Shown one piece after another: positions 7,370 to 16,169 of a stretch of 44,534 nucleotides of DNA. The notes beneath the pieces are model-generated. The model had not been told where the DNA came from and did no database searches. It saw only the letters and a program-made list of their open reading frames with translations. How positions within the stretch are numbered: position 1 is the first letter of the stretch; each line of letters begins with the position of its first letter. This DNA is from an uncultured bacterium (GTDB lineage: Bacteria > Patescibacteriota > Andersenbacteria > UBA10190 > CAIZMI01): positions 1 to 44,534 of the forward strand of contig CAIZMI010000014.1 of the NCBI GenBank assembly GCA_903934015.1. Reading direction: 5' to 3'. Made by a program: the position numbers and the translations under genes.

Positions 7370-7681
7370 TCACTTGCCTCGTCGCAATTGAGGCCAAAGA
7401 ATTAAGAACCAAATACACAAGTGCATGACAACCAAGACCACAACCGTAAGGCGCGTCCATTGCAGGACCTGATACAGATCCGCATTGGTTTCTCCTGGTT
7501 TGAGAAAAAACAGCTCAATCGTCATGACAATCCCCGCAATAACGATTGCGACCTGACCCAGGACCACCCATCGCCACGAGGTCTCACTGACCGAACGCCT
7601 CCAGTCCAAAAAGAACCTGGGCCCATTAAAAGCAAGTAGCACCCAAAACAACAGCACGAAATTCAAGTACGACTCCCACAT
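7370..7681 (-). CDS. Small hypothetical membrane protein
   Basis: A 103-residue protein with three hydrophobic segments (about 5-25, 39-62, 76-97) and a basic C-terminus LRRGK. I recognise no family. GAGGAGAAGG is placed just before the ATG, giving a strong SD. It has its own T-rich terminator and converges with the glycosyltransferase pair. GC content is higher than in its neighbours. Together with the strong SD, this groups it with the single genes at 3560 and 16170. Confidence 0.65.
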   Translation of the reverse strand: MWESYLNFVLLFWVLLAFNGPRFFLDWRRSVSETSWRWVVLGQVAIVIAGIVMTIELFFLKPGETNADLYQVLQWTRLTVVVLVVMHLCIWFLILWPQLRRGK

Positions 7682-7752
7682 TTCCTTCTCCTCTAAACAA
7701 TCAAAACCAGTTACAGCACGACCGATATATGTACACCCAAGCCACTAAATTG

Positions 7753-8760
7753 TCAATATCCCCGTTTTTTGCGTCTTATTTGTTCAATTATGTATGTAAG
7801 CCAATATGACGGTTTTAGTGGCAGATCCTGTGCGTGCAGGTAATCTTCTCGATAACCGCCAAAACCCTGTTTGAAGAGCGATAACCCCGCCCAGGGGTGT
7901 TTAGGATCGTCTGAGATGCCCCAAAAGTTATAACGCTGAATCCCAAGACGCTTTAATTCGCGAATAATTTCCCACTGCAAAAGATACGCACCAGGTACTT
8001 TCGCATGCTTACGTGTAGACGCACCCTGATGATAAAAACCGGTATTGCCATAGACAGTAATCAAGGCAGTTGAAATTATATCTCCCTGATATTCGGCAAA
8101 CGCAAGAAAAACATGGTTATCTTTATTTAGTGCGGAAAATTCCGCTTCCAAATATTTTTTTGAAAATCCAACAAATTTCTCACGATCAGCCGTTTCTTTG
8201 TAAACTTGCTCAAATAGATCCAGATCGTTTATGTCACGGCTAATTCGAATTTTCACACCATCTCGTTCGGCACGTCGCACCAAATTGCGTGTTGTTTTTC
8301 GCATTCCTTGCATTAGCACTTCTTCGGAAGGTTTGATGTCCAAAACCCACATCGTTTCGGCGTGCATATGCATCGGCGCCGGTCGCATCCCAAGTTTTTT
8401 GTAGAGTTCAATATTTGTATTAATCTGCAATTCCAACGGACTGATTCGCAAAAAAGCGGAACCGTTTTCATGCGCGAAATTCTTTAACGCCAAAATCAAC
8501 AGCTCAATTATTTTAGAATCATTATTTACAACGATCGGCCCGTGCGGGCAAAAGAGAAACTTGCCACGCCTGGCGGTGACTGTCACCCCCAATACGACAC
8601 CAATCAACCGATCACCATCAAAGCAACCATAGCGCACCACTTTTTCACCAAGCAGTTCCTGCATTACCCCATAATTCCAACTATGCAAAAATGTATTAGG
8701 GTTTTGGCCCAACAAGAATCCTTCCCAGTCGCTTTTGTTTTCAATTTCCCGTATTTTCAT
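7753..8760 (-). CDS. FemAB-family aminoacyl/peptidyl transferase
   Basis: Resembles FemABX enzymes, which add amino acids from aminoacyl-tRNA to the peptidoglycan stem peptide on lipid II. It is 335 residues from the ATG at 8760; a TTG at 8766 is the alternative start. Family hallmarks are the FLHSWNYG opening (about 24-31), two GNAT-like halves, and the C-terminal run with YHQGAS and AYLLQWEIIRELKRLG, then KQGFGG near the end. It is the last gene of the lysS-serS-ftsQ-murF-degT series but is set apart by a perfect 19-bp inverted repeat. The presence of murF and two aminoacyl-tRNA synthetases in the same run supports a cell-wall role. The amino acid used is not predictable. Confidence 0.85.
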   Translation of the reverse strand: MKIREIENKSDWEGFLLGQNPNTFLHSWNYGVMQELLGEKVVRYGCFDGDRLIGVVLGVTVTARRGKFLFCPHGPIVVNNDSKIIELLILALKNFAHENGSAFLRISPLELQINTNIELYKKLGMRPAPMHMHAETMWVLDIKPSEEVLMQGMRKTTRNLVRRAERDGVKIRISRDINDLDLFEQVYKETADREKFVGFSKKYLEAEFSALNKDNHVFLAFAEYQGDIISTALITVYGNTGFYHQGASTRKHAKVPGAYLLQWEIIRELKRLGIQRYNFWGISDDPKHPWAGLSLFKQGFGGYREDYLHAQDLPLKPSYWLTYIIEQIRRKKRGY

Positions 8761-8763
8761 TGT

Positions 8764-8816
8764 CAAAAACTTTAAGGATTATCCCTAAAGTTTACTATAG
8801 GGATAATCCTTAAAGT
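8764..8816 (-). terminator. Perfect 19-bp inverted repeat between degT and femAB
   Basis: The arms ACTTTAAGGATTATCCCTA (8769-8787) and its exact complement (8798-8816) enclose a 10-base loop. On the minus strand five T follow directly, as in an intrinsic terminator. The femAB ATG is only 8 bases past the stem, so the hairpin occupies the place of the SD. It could end or attenuate transcription from the upstream operon or control femAB translation. Confidence 0.75.
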
Positions 8817-8827
8817 AAACTTATATT

Positions 8828-10057
8828 TCATACATTGTTTTTTATGAACTCTACAATGTGCCACACTTCCCTATTTTTTAACTTATAGTAAATTGGCAAA
8901 TTAATAATTCTTTTTGCAACCGCCTCAGCAACTCTACATGAACCATTAACATATAGTACCGCTTCCAAATTAGTATCTTTTGGCGCAATCACCTCATACC
9001 AATCCCCAAGCAACATATGCTGTGCGCGCGCATTTAGTAAAATTTGTTTGGGCTTATTCACCAACACAGGATAACGCAATAAATACGGTATTGAATTTGC
9101 GTCCAAATTCGGTAAACCACGCATATTTCCAAAACCGGCCTTATACATTTCCACTATTTCCCGCCTGCGCGAATTGAAAATATCAACACGACTTAATTGA
9201 TGAAATGCCAGTTCAGCCAGTGCGTTTGAAAGCTTTGCGCAAACAAATGACGGCCTTTTACCGCTTTTTTCACTGCGTGCTATCGCCTTTGAAATTAAAC
9301 CCAATTTTTGCGAGATAACCAATTTTATCTTGCCAATTTGCGCTACAAAATACAAAGGCTTAATAACAAATTGAAACAAAATTGGGTGAAGCAACTGCTG
9401 AATAATCCAACCACGACCATTGGTAGGTAATTCTTCCAACGTGTTTTTAATATTAGAAAATATTTTAGAATTATTTATCAAAATTGCCCCGCCAAAAACA
9501 CTGGAAATTGCCTTATCGCGACCAAAACTATAAATTGAGGCGTCACCAATTGTTCCCAATAATCGTTCATGATATTTCCCGCCAATTGTATGCGCGCAAT
9601 CTTCAATCACCACCAAATTATGCTTTTGAGCAATCGCCATAATTTCATCCATTCGTGCGGGCATACCAAAAGTGTGTTGGATAATTACAACGCGACTACG
9701 AGAAGAAATTTTCTTTTCCAAATCTGCCGGATCCATCGTCAATTCTTTTTCCAAAATATCAACATAAATCGGTTTCAAGTTATTCCAAACTACCGGCCCG
9801 GGAACCGAAACACAGGTAAACGCCTGCAATAATACTTCCGTATTATCTTCTAAGTGCAAATTTTGAAGCAATACCGACAACCCCCAACGCGCGCTATTGA
9901 TAGTGTAAATTTCCTCTTTTCCAAGCACTTCTCGTAATTTTGCGACCAAACGCCCATTTGCCATTCCCTTACGCCATCGCCACGGCTGAAACATCAATTT
10001 CAATGCCAACAAGGTATCGGACAGTTCAAGGTTTGGAGCAAGCGATATTGCAATCAT
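8828..10057 (-). CDS. DegT/DnrJ/EryC1/StrS-family aminotransferase
   Basis: A PLP enzyme of the sugar-aminotransferase class, 409 residues. Visible features are the N-terminal INSARWGLSVLLQ glycine/alanine turn, IEDCAHT with the cofactor aspartate (D153), and YSFGRDKAISSVFGG with the Schiff-base lysine (K182). Members usually transaminate keto-sugars on nucleotide carriers with glutamate as donor. The protein lacks the most typical SFHxxK wording, having SFGRDK instead. It starts at an ATG overlapping the murF stop (ATGA). Its location between murF and femAB suggests it makes an amino sugar or other amine for the envelope; that is inference. Confidence 0.85.
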   Translation of the reverse strand: MIAISLAPNLELSDTLLALKLMFQPWRWRKGMANGRLVAKLREVLGKEEIYTINSARWGLSVLLQNLHLEDNTEVLLQAFTCVSVPGPVVWNNLKPIYVDILEKELTMDPADLEKKISSRSRVVIIQHTFGMPARMDEIMAIAQKHNLVVIEDCAHTIGGKYHERLLGTIGDASIYSFGRDKAISSVFGGAILINNSKIFSNIKNTLEELPTNGRGWIIQQLLHPILFQFVIKPLYFVAQIGKIKLVISQKLGLISKAIARSEKSGKRPSFVCAKLSNALAELAFHQLSRVDIFNSRRREIVEMYKAGFGNMRGLPNLDANSIPYLLRYPVLVNKPKQILLNARAQHMLLGDWYEVIAPKDTNLEAVLYVNGSCRVAEAVAKRIINLPIYYKLKNREVWHIVEFIKNNV

Positions 10058-11649
10058 ATTATACGAAGAGATTCACGAATAAATTTCGGCACGCGCCCCT
10101 CCAGCAACACAACAGTATTTTTACCAAGAATCGGATATAGCTTTTTTACAATCTCGCTTGGTTGCGTCTGAATTTCTATTTTAAAATCGGAATTATTCGA
10201 TAAACTACCAGCAATAAGATCTTTTTGAAAATCGATACCGGTGTAATAAACATGCGTTGCCGTGCGCGCCAACGTCGCGCCGACTAATTCATGTGCTTTT
10301 TTTGAATCACCACCCAATTCGATCATTGGCGTTAAAATAACAATTTTATTTGATTGTGAAAATGATTTCAAATTTTCAATTGCCGCAATAACCCCCTCAA
10401 CATTGGCATTATACGAATCATCAATAATCACCGCCCCTTTAGTGGTTGTGTATTTTTCCATTGTTTGTTTCACCATCTTGATATTTTGAAGCTTAGTTTG
10501 AATATCCGGCCATTTCTTTCCAACCACAATTCCAGCGACAATTCCTGCCAGAACATTACCGATTTGGTGTTGACCAACAACCGGAATAACCAAGTTTGTT
10601 TCCGGCACCAATCCAAATATTTTAATCTCAATCCCGTTTTCATTTGAGCTGATTATTTTGGCTTGCAAATCAGCTTCGTCACTCAAACCATAGGTTAAAA
10701 CTTCGCAATGAGTCGTCTTTTTTGCCAACTCCAAACAAACCGAATCATCGGCATTAAATATCGCCGTACCATCCTGGGGCAAGGCTTCGATCAGCTCATA
10801 TTTTGCTTTCCTAATATTTTCTCGCGAACCAAACAATCCAAGATGCTGATTCCCCACCGCCGTTAAAATTCCTATTTTGGGTTTTACCAGTTTTGCCAAA
10901 CTTTTAATTTCGCCGATACGGTAAGCCCCCATTTCAGCGACAAAATATTTTGTTTGACCGGTCAGCCTTTTAAGCATTAATTGCGCTACTCCGATTTCAG
11001 TATTTGTGTTACCGGGCGTAACCAATAAATCTTCACCATTTAATATCGTCTCCAAAACATTTTTTGTGCCAGACTTTCCATAACTTCCGGTAATACCAAT
11101 CGCAATAACCAGTCGTAAGTTTTCACGTTTATTCTTTGCCATACTAATCTTTCGCATCTTCAAAAAATAAGTTAGAGGAAAAAACAAAAAGACAAAAACC
11201 GCGACAATTACAACAATCAATCTATCCAATAAAATAAACAACCCCGCCAAAAACAAATTATTTACAAATATCAAACCGAGCAATATCAAAACAACTAAAA
11301 TCGTTAATACGATTAAACAAAGCGCCTTTACGGTCATTGTGGGGCGTAAAACTGTGTGCTGTCGCAATTCCTTGATAAGTAGCAATAAATCCAAAACATA
11401 AATGATGAGTACAAACCATGGATAAAGACCAAACAACGTGTTTCCGACAAAAAATAAAAACAACAGTAGCCATTTCGCCAATTCTATCGGACTCATAAAC
11501 ATTTGCGCGGTGCTTCCCAAACGAAGATACTCTCGCATTCTATCCCAGCGATATTCTTTTAGTTGCCAAACAGCCGTCTGCAATAAAACAAGGCGACAAA
11601 TTGCCACCAACCACAAAATGCAAATGAAAAAATAAAGCAAATTATTCAT
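10054..11649 (-). CDS. murF: MurF-like ligase with N-terminal membrane domain
   Basis: Mur-ligase that would join D-Ala-D-Ala (or a similar dipeptide) to the UDP-MurNAc peptide. The 531-residue protein has about five membrane helices in residues 1-165. The ATP-binding loop GSYGKSGT (188-195), the TPGNTNTEIG segment, the NADD motif and the SYNAN motif of MurF follow. Ordinary MurF (about 450 residues) is soluble and has a substrate-binding domain before the P-loop. Here that space is taken by membrane helices, so substrate recognition or location must differ. It overlaps the hydrolase upstream by 8 bp and the aminotransferase downstream by 4 bp. Class assignment is firm; the exact peptide is not. 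Confidence 0.85.
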   Translation of the reverse strand: MNNLLYFFICILWLVAICRLVLLQTAVWQLKEYRWDRMREYLRLGSTAQMFMSPIELAKWLLLFLFFVGNTLFGLYPWFVLIIYVLDLLLLIKELRQHTVLRPTMTVKALCLIVLTILVVLILLGLIFVNNLFLAGLFILLDRLIVVIVAVFVFLFFPLTYFLKMRKISMAKNKRENLRLVIAIGITGSYGKSGTKNVLETILNGEDLLVTPGNTNTEIGVAQLMLKRLTGQTKYFVAEMGAYRIGEIKSLAKLVKPKIGILTAVGNQHLGLFGSRENIRKAKYELIEALPQDGTAIFNADDSVCLELAKKTTHCEVLTYGLSDEADLQAKIISSNENGIEIKIFGLVPETNLVIPVVGQHQIGNVLAGIVAGIVVGKKWPDIQTKLQNIKMVKQTMEKYTTTKGAVIIDDSYNANVEGVIAAIENLKSFSQSNKIVILTPMIELGGDSKKAHELVGATLARTATHVYYTGIDFQKDLIAGSLSNNSDFKIEIQTQPSEIVKKLYPILGKNTVVLLEGRVPKFIRESLRII

Positions 11650-12451
11650 TGTGTTTTACCTCAACCGACAGTTGCTCTACCAGCATTGAAAATTCCTTGG
11701 CAAACAATTCCGGATTTCGCGCATGAATCGCATGACCTTCATTGGGGATAATCCGCAATTTCGAACCTTTTATAGTATTACAAATATATTCGGCATCGGA
11801 AACGGGGGTTTCGTAATCATTTTCACCCCATAAAAGCCTAGTTGGCGCGATAATTTTATTAACCAATGCAGATAAATCTTCACTAATAATTTTTTTAAAT
11901 ATCTCGCGTTTTTCACCGGCATACAAATAATCCGTACTGCCGGCAATTTTATATAAAATCTTTTCAGCAATTGGATAAAAAAAATGAAGCCCCGGCAGAC
12001 GCATAATCGCCTTTCCCGTTTTCGCTAAAATATTGAAGAATGACAACCTCGACTGGTTACGCTTTGTTGTTCCTGCGGTCGCGTATAAAACAATCCCCTT
12101 AAGCATTGCCGGTTGTTGAGAGGCTATATATATCGTCAAACGACCGCCAAACGAATGACCGGCCAAAATTAACGTAGTCCAACCTAATTTGTTAATTAGT
12201 TTATTTACCCAATCGGCATATTCTTTAATTCCCCATACAGTTAGTGGAATTGGTGCAAAACCAAAACCGGGCAAATCAGGAATCACGACTTCACCAAAAT
12301 CGTCCGAAACAAATTCAAACGCATCTCTATAACGTTCAGCTTTACTCCCCCATCCGTGCAAAAATAACACCGGCGTACTACCCTTTTTGCCACCACGTAA
12401 TATGCGATAATCTGTTCCATCAATCTTAATTTGTTCGTCAATCAGTTTCAT
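11642..12451 (-). CDS. Alpha/beta hydrolase
   Basis: A 269-residue single-domain alpha/beta hydrolase. The LHGWGS oxyanion region is at 31-36, PDLPGFG at 58-64, the nucleophile elbow GHSFGG at 98-103 (Ser100), a likely acid in WGENDYETP, and the catalytic His in NEGHAIHA. There is no signal peptide, so it should be cytoplasmic. The substrate is unknown. It overlaps both ftsQ (4 bp) and murF (8 bp), so it is firmly part of the cell-wall operon. Confidence 0.88.
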   Translation of the reverse strand: MKLIDEQIKIDGTDYRILRGGKKGSTPVLFLHGWGSKAERYRDAFEFVSDDFGEVVIPDLPGFGFAPIPLTVWGIKEYADWVNKLINKLGWTTLILAGHSFGGRLTIYIASQQPAMLKGIVLYATAGTTKRNQSRLSFFNILAKTGKAIMRLPGLHFFYPIAEKILYKIAGSTDYLYAGEKREIFKKIISEDLSALVNKIIAPTRLLWGENDYETPVSDAEYICNTIKGSKLRIIPNEGHAIHARNPELFAKEFSMLVEQLSVEVKHNE

Positions 12452-13269
12452 GTGCCATCCTTAAACTTAAAAAATGCCTTACCCTGTGCCCTCAAATCAA
12501 TATAGCTTAAAACAGGTCTTTTTGCGCTAGTAATTTGTTCAGTAAGAATTTTTTCCAAAACCAAGAACTGATCTTCCAATCCACGACTGTTGTCTAGCAC
12601 CAACATCCAACCCTCACTGGTAATCACATGCAACTCCTTGCTTCCTATCGCGGGAATAGTAATTTTGTTGACGTCTAATGCAAACCTGTCGGGAAGTAAA
12701 CGCTGAATATCGTGCATCATTGTAATTATTCCCGGATCCAATACCGGTTTACCAATATCGATCTGTGTTGTTTTTCGCTCATCACTAATAATCGGATAAA
12801 CATTCTTTTCCATCCTTTCTTTTGATACCTCTTCAAACGCCACACCACTTGGATCAAGCGCGTAACTATTCCCCCCGGAAATCAAAATCGCCACCGGCAC
12901 CTTTTCCTGTATGGAAATATGAATAGTGCTTGGGAGTTCTCGCAAAATTTGTACCGTCTTTATGATCGAAAATCGATTTGGTAATTCGTATTCCAACAAG
13001 TCTCTTGGTACGAGAAATATATTTGTCCTACCAAATAATTTAGCCTTATTTTGAACAACTTCCTTAACATAATTCTCAATTTGTTGCGCCACCTCTGGTC
13101 GAGTATTACTTACAACCACTTCTCTAATGACAAATTGATCAGGCAAAAAAGCACTTCCCAATCCCAAAACAATCACAACAATAATCATTCCACCAAGCAC
13201 CCAAAGCCATGTTCGAGAAGGGTCTTTTTGTAAAAAAGACTGCAATTCCGACTTAACGACTCGTGTCAT
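12448..13269 (-). CDS. ftsQ: FtsQ-like cell division protein
   Basis: A 273-residue bitopic protein: a cytoplasmic tail of about 20 residues, one helix (about 22-42), then a POTRA-type domain beginning at FVIREVVVSNTRP, followed by the beta domain (PSTIHISIQEKVPVAIL...YALDPSGVAFE). FtsQ/DivIB bridges early and late divisome proteins at the septum. The order after serS, with murF close behind, resembles division/cell-wall clusters, although ftsA, ftsZ and murC/murB are not in this window. The ATG is 13 bases after the serS stop. Confidence 0.85.
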   Translation of the reverse strand: MTRVVKSELQSFLQKDPSRTWLWVLGGMIIVVIVLGLGSAFLPDQFVIREVVVSNTRPEVAQQIENYVKEVVQNKAKLFGRTNIFLVPRDLLEYELPNRFSIIKTVQILRELPSTIHISIQEKVPVAILISGGNSYALDPSGVAFEEVSKERMEKNVYPIISDERKTTQIDIGKPVLDPGIITMMHDIQRLLPDRFALDVNKITIPAIGSKELHVITSEGWMLVLDNSRGLEDQFLVLEKILTEQITSAKRPVLSYIDLRAQGKAFFKFKDGT

Positions 13270-13282
13270 CGGCGCTTATTTA

Positions 13283-14593
13283 TTAGACAACGGAAATTTT
13301 CTCTCGTCCTCCAAAATATTCACGCAAAACTTCCGGAATAATTACACTTCCATCTTCCTGTTGATAATTCTCGATTATTGCCGCGATTGTTCTCCCGGCA
13401 AACGCCGTACCATCATTCATGTGCGCAAAAATAGTTTTTCCATCCGCAAACTTGATTTTAGTCTTTAAACGACGTGCCTGAAAATCTGTCATATAATCCG
13501 CCGTGTGTGTTTCGCGATACTTATTTTGACCTGGAAACCACGCCTCAATATCCGCCGCTCGAGCATTCGGTGTTCCCATGTCACCGGTACATTTCAAAAT
13601 TACTTGGTATGGAATATTTAATGTCCGCATTAAAGTTTCTTGAATGGCCGAAAATAACAGATGCTCCTGCAATGATGCGTCCGGCAATGAAAAAGATTCC
13701 ATCTCGCATTTTTCAAACTGATGCAAACGAATCATTCCCTTAGTGTCTTTTCCATACGAACCGGCTTCCCTTCTAAAAGCAGAAGAAACACCGACCAAAC
13801 GAATCGGCAATTCTTCGGTAATCAAAGTTTCATCCATATAGGTTGGGCCTAACGTATGCTCTGCACTGCCAACCAAATACAAATCATCCTGTTCGATATG
13901 GTAACGCTCTTCTTTTGGCTCCAATCGAGCCATCCGTTGCATCACTTCTGCTTTAACAATCACCGGCGGAATAATCGGTGTAAAAGGCTTATCAGAAACA
14001 GACAATCCAAATTCCGCGATAATTTTAGCCAAAGCATCTTTATTGGTTAAAATTCTCATCGCTTGCTGGATCAACGCATACTGCAAAAGCACTAAATCAC
14101 CGCGTAGGTAAACAAAACGGGAACCGGAAACTTTTGTCGCCCTTTCTGTGTCCAATAAATGCAATTTATCCGCTATTTCCCAATGTTCGCGCGGTTTAAA
14201 ATCAAATGTTTTTATCTCACCCCATTTGCTCAAGACTTGATTTTCACTTTCATCTATTCCAACCGGCGTATCGGTTGTTGGAATATTTGGCAACTGCTCC
14301 ATCAATATCTTATATTCTGCTTCCAAACTATCCAAATTTGCCCCACCGGCAAACGTCGCAATTTTTTCCTTCAACTCCTTCGCCGTCTTTAATTGCTCCT
14401 CTGTCGGTTTTACCCCACCAATACTAATAGTTAATTTATTTCTCTCAGCATTAAGGACATCAATTTCCTGTCGATATTTAACAATCTCCAAATTCAGCGC
14501 AACCAAACGATCAACATCGACAAAAACTTTTTTATCGATACAAACCTTTTTTACTAAATCAACATTTTCTTTGATGAAATTTATATCAAGCAT
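13283..14593 (-). CDS. serS: Serine--tRNA ligase
   Basis: Class II aminoacyl-tRNA synthetase charging tRNA-Ser, 436 residues, close to the usual 420-430. The N-terminal helical arm (about 28-105) is visible. Motif 2 is near FRREAGSYGKDTKGMIRLHQF, and motif 3 is near AGRTIAAIIENYQQEDGS, followed by VIIPEVLREYFGG. The 5' end overlaps lysS by 8 bp. Its location in front of ftsQ and murF may simply reflect operon packing, but seryl-tRNA is also a known substrate of some FemAB-type enzymes such as the one at the end of this run. Confidence 0.96.
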   Translation of the reverse strand: MLDINFIKENVDLVKKVCIDKKVFVDVDRLVALNLEIVKYRQEIDVLNAERNKLTISIGGVKPTEEQLKTAKELKEKIATFAGGANLDSLEAEYKILMEQLPNIPTTDTPVGIDESENQVLSKWGEIKTFDFKPREHWEIADKLHLLDTERATKVSGSRFVYLRGDLVLLQYALIQQAMRILTNKDALAKIIAEFGLSVSDKPFTPIIPPVIVKAEVMQRMARLEPKEERYHIEQDDLYLVGSAEHTLGPTYMDETLITEELPIRLVGVSSAFRREAGSYGKDTKGMIRLHQFEKCEMESFSLPDASLQEHLLFSAIQETLMRTLNIPYQVILKCTGDMGTPNARAADIEAWFPGQNKYRETHTADYMTDFQARRLKTKIKFADGKTIFAHMNDGTAFAGRTIAAIIENYQQEDGSVIIPEVLREYFGGREKISVV

Positions 14594-16088
14594 TTTTTTC
14601 AGTTTCAGGTCGCATTAATGGAAAAGTGATTACGTCGCGAATATGAGATTGATCAGTTAAAAGCATTGCTAAACGATCAATGCCCATACCCCAACCCGCC
14701 GTTGGAGGCAAACCGATTTTCAACGCTGTTAAAAAGGCATGATCAATATGTTGCGCTTCCGCGTCTCCGGCCTCGCGATACTGTTCCTGTTCTTCAAAAC
14801 GCTTTTTTTGATCTATTGGATCATTCAACTCGGTATAAGCCTTAAATAATTCCGAACCAACCGCCACCAATTGCGCGCGCTGAACCAATTTAGGATTACC
14901 TTCTACGCGTTTGGCCAAAGGCTCCATATAGGTTGGAAAATCTCTTACAACTACCGGTTGTACAATTTTCTTCCGAATTGCTTCCTTGAACAATGTATCA
15001 ACCAGCGCTGGCAATGTTTTCGATTCCGGCAAATCTAAATTATTAGCATTCATATAATTAATATAAATTTGCGGATCAATGTCTTCTAATACATCAATAC
15101 CTGTTTCTTTTTTAATCGTATCAACGTATGAAATCTGTTTCCATGGCGCGCTAAAATCCAACTCCACTCCTTGAAACATTATCTTATCTCCCTTACCAAT
15201 CGCGGAAAAAATCGCGGAAAACATTTTTTCGGATAAACTGATCAAATCATCAATGTTCGCATAAGCCATATAAAATTCACACATTGTAAATTCAGGATTA
15301 TGTTGACGATCCACACCCTCGTTGCGAAAATTACGCGCTACTTCAAATACCCGCTCAAAACCACCCACAACCATCCGCTTCAAATAAAGTTCCGGTGAAA
15401 TACGCAAAAATAAATCCAAATCCAAAGCGTTGTGATGTGTTGTAAAAGGGCGCGCCGAAGCCCCACCGGCAATACTTTGCAAAACAGGCGTTTCCACTTC
15501 CATAAAATTATTCCGTAATAAAAATTCGCGCATCGCTTGGATGATTTTGCTTCGCACCACAAACGTCTCCCTAGATTCCTTATTTATCAACAAATCCAAC
15601 TCACGTTGTCTGGCACGTACTTCAACATCTTTAAGGCCATACCAAGTATCAGGTAGCGGTGTAAGAGACTTTGTAAGAAGTTCCCATTTTTCACACTGCA
15701 CCGTTAACTCACCAGCCTCTGTTTTAATAACTGCCCCCGTAAACGCCACAATATCACCCAAATCCAAGGCTTCAATCAATGTATAATTTTCGACACCAAT
15801 TAAGTCACGCTTTATCCAGATTTGAATTTTTCCACCACCATCGACAATATCCGCGAAAGTAGACCCGCCATGTTTCCTTTTTGCGCTCAACCTTCCCGCC
15901 GTGGTAACAATGGTTTTGTCGTTAATTAAAGCCTCACTTTTTTCGTGAATATCAGCAACGGAATGTGTCCGCCCATTCCAAGTTGGATAAAGGTTCCGGC
16001 CTGCACCTTGAAGCCGTTTAATATGCTCTTCGCGTGTTGTAATCAAATCTTCGCGCATGGGGTGATTATACTGAAATTCACTAGTCAT
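14586..16088 (-). CDS. lysS: Lysine--tRNA ligase (class II)
   Basis: A 500-residue LysRS with an N-terminal OB-fold anticodon domain (about 55-150, VTTAGRLSAKRKHGGSTFADI) and the class II core. Motif 2 lies around FRNEGVDRQHNPEFTMCEFY. Motif 3 is GWGMGIDRLAMLLTD, followed by IRDVITFPLMRPE. It is the first gene of the leftward operon, and its promoter should lie in the 81 bases shared with the divergent gene at 16170. No clear SD is seen. The second Met (residue 11) is an alternative start. Confidence 0.96.
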   Translation of the reverse strand: MTSEFQYNHPMREDLITTREEHIKRLQGAGRNLYPTWNGRTHSVADIHEKSEALINDKTIVTTAGRLSAKRKHGGSTFADIVDGGGKIQIWIKRDLIGVENYTLIEALDLGDIVAFTGAVIKTEAGELTVQCEKWELLTKSLTPLPDTWYGLKDVEVRARQRELDLLINKESRETFVVRSKIIQAMREFLLRNNFMEVETPVLQSIAGGASARPFTTHHNALDLDLFLRISPELYLKRMVVGGFERVFEVARNFRNEGVDRQHNPEFTMCEFYMAYANIDDLISLSEKMFSAIFSAIGKGDKIMFQGVELDFSAPWKQISYVDTIKKETGIDVLEDIDPQIYINYMNANNLDLPESKTLPALVDTLFKEAIRKKIVQPVVVRDFPTYMEPLAKRVEGNPKLVQRAQLVAVGSELFKAYTELNDPIDQKKRFEEQEQYREAGDAEAQHIDHAFLTALKIGLPPTAGWGMGIDRLAMLLTDQSHIRDVITFPLMRPETEKNA

Positions 16089-16169
16089 GACAAATATAGA
16101 TTATTTCTTCTTTTCTGCTATTCTAACCGTGGGATTGAACATTCGACACTCAAAAATAAGGAACATACA

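Noticed and set aside
7421-7639. Rightward ORF opposite the small membrane protein
   Set aside because: It is a polar, motif-free translation; the opposite strand has clear membrane helices, an SD and a terminator.
15945-16169. Upstream extension of the NMO-like frame
   Set aside because: It overlaps the 5' end of lysS on the other strand; the GTG at 16170 with AAGGAA before it matches the start of the conserved barrel.
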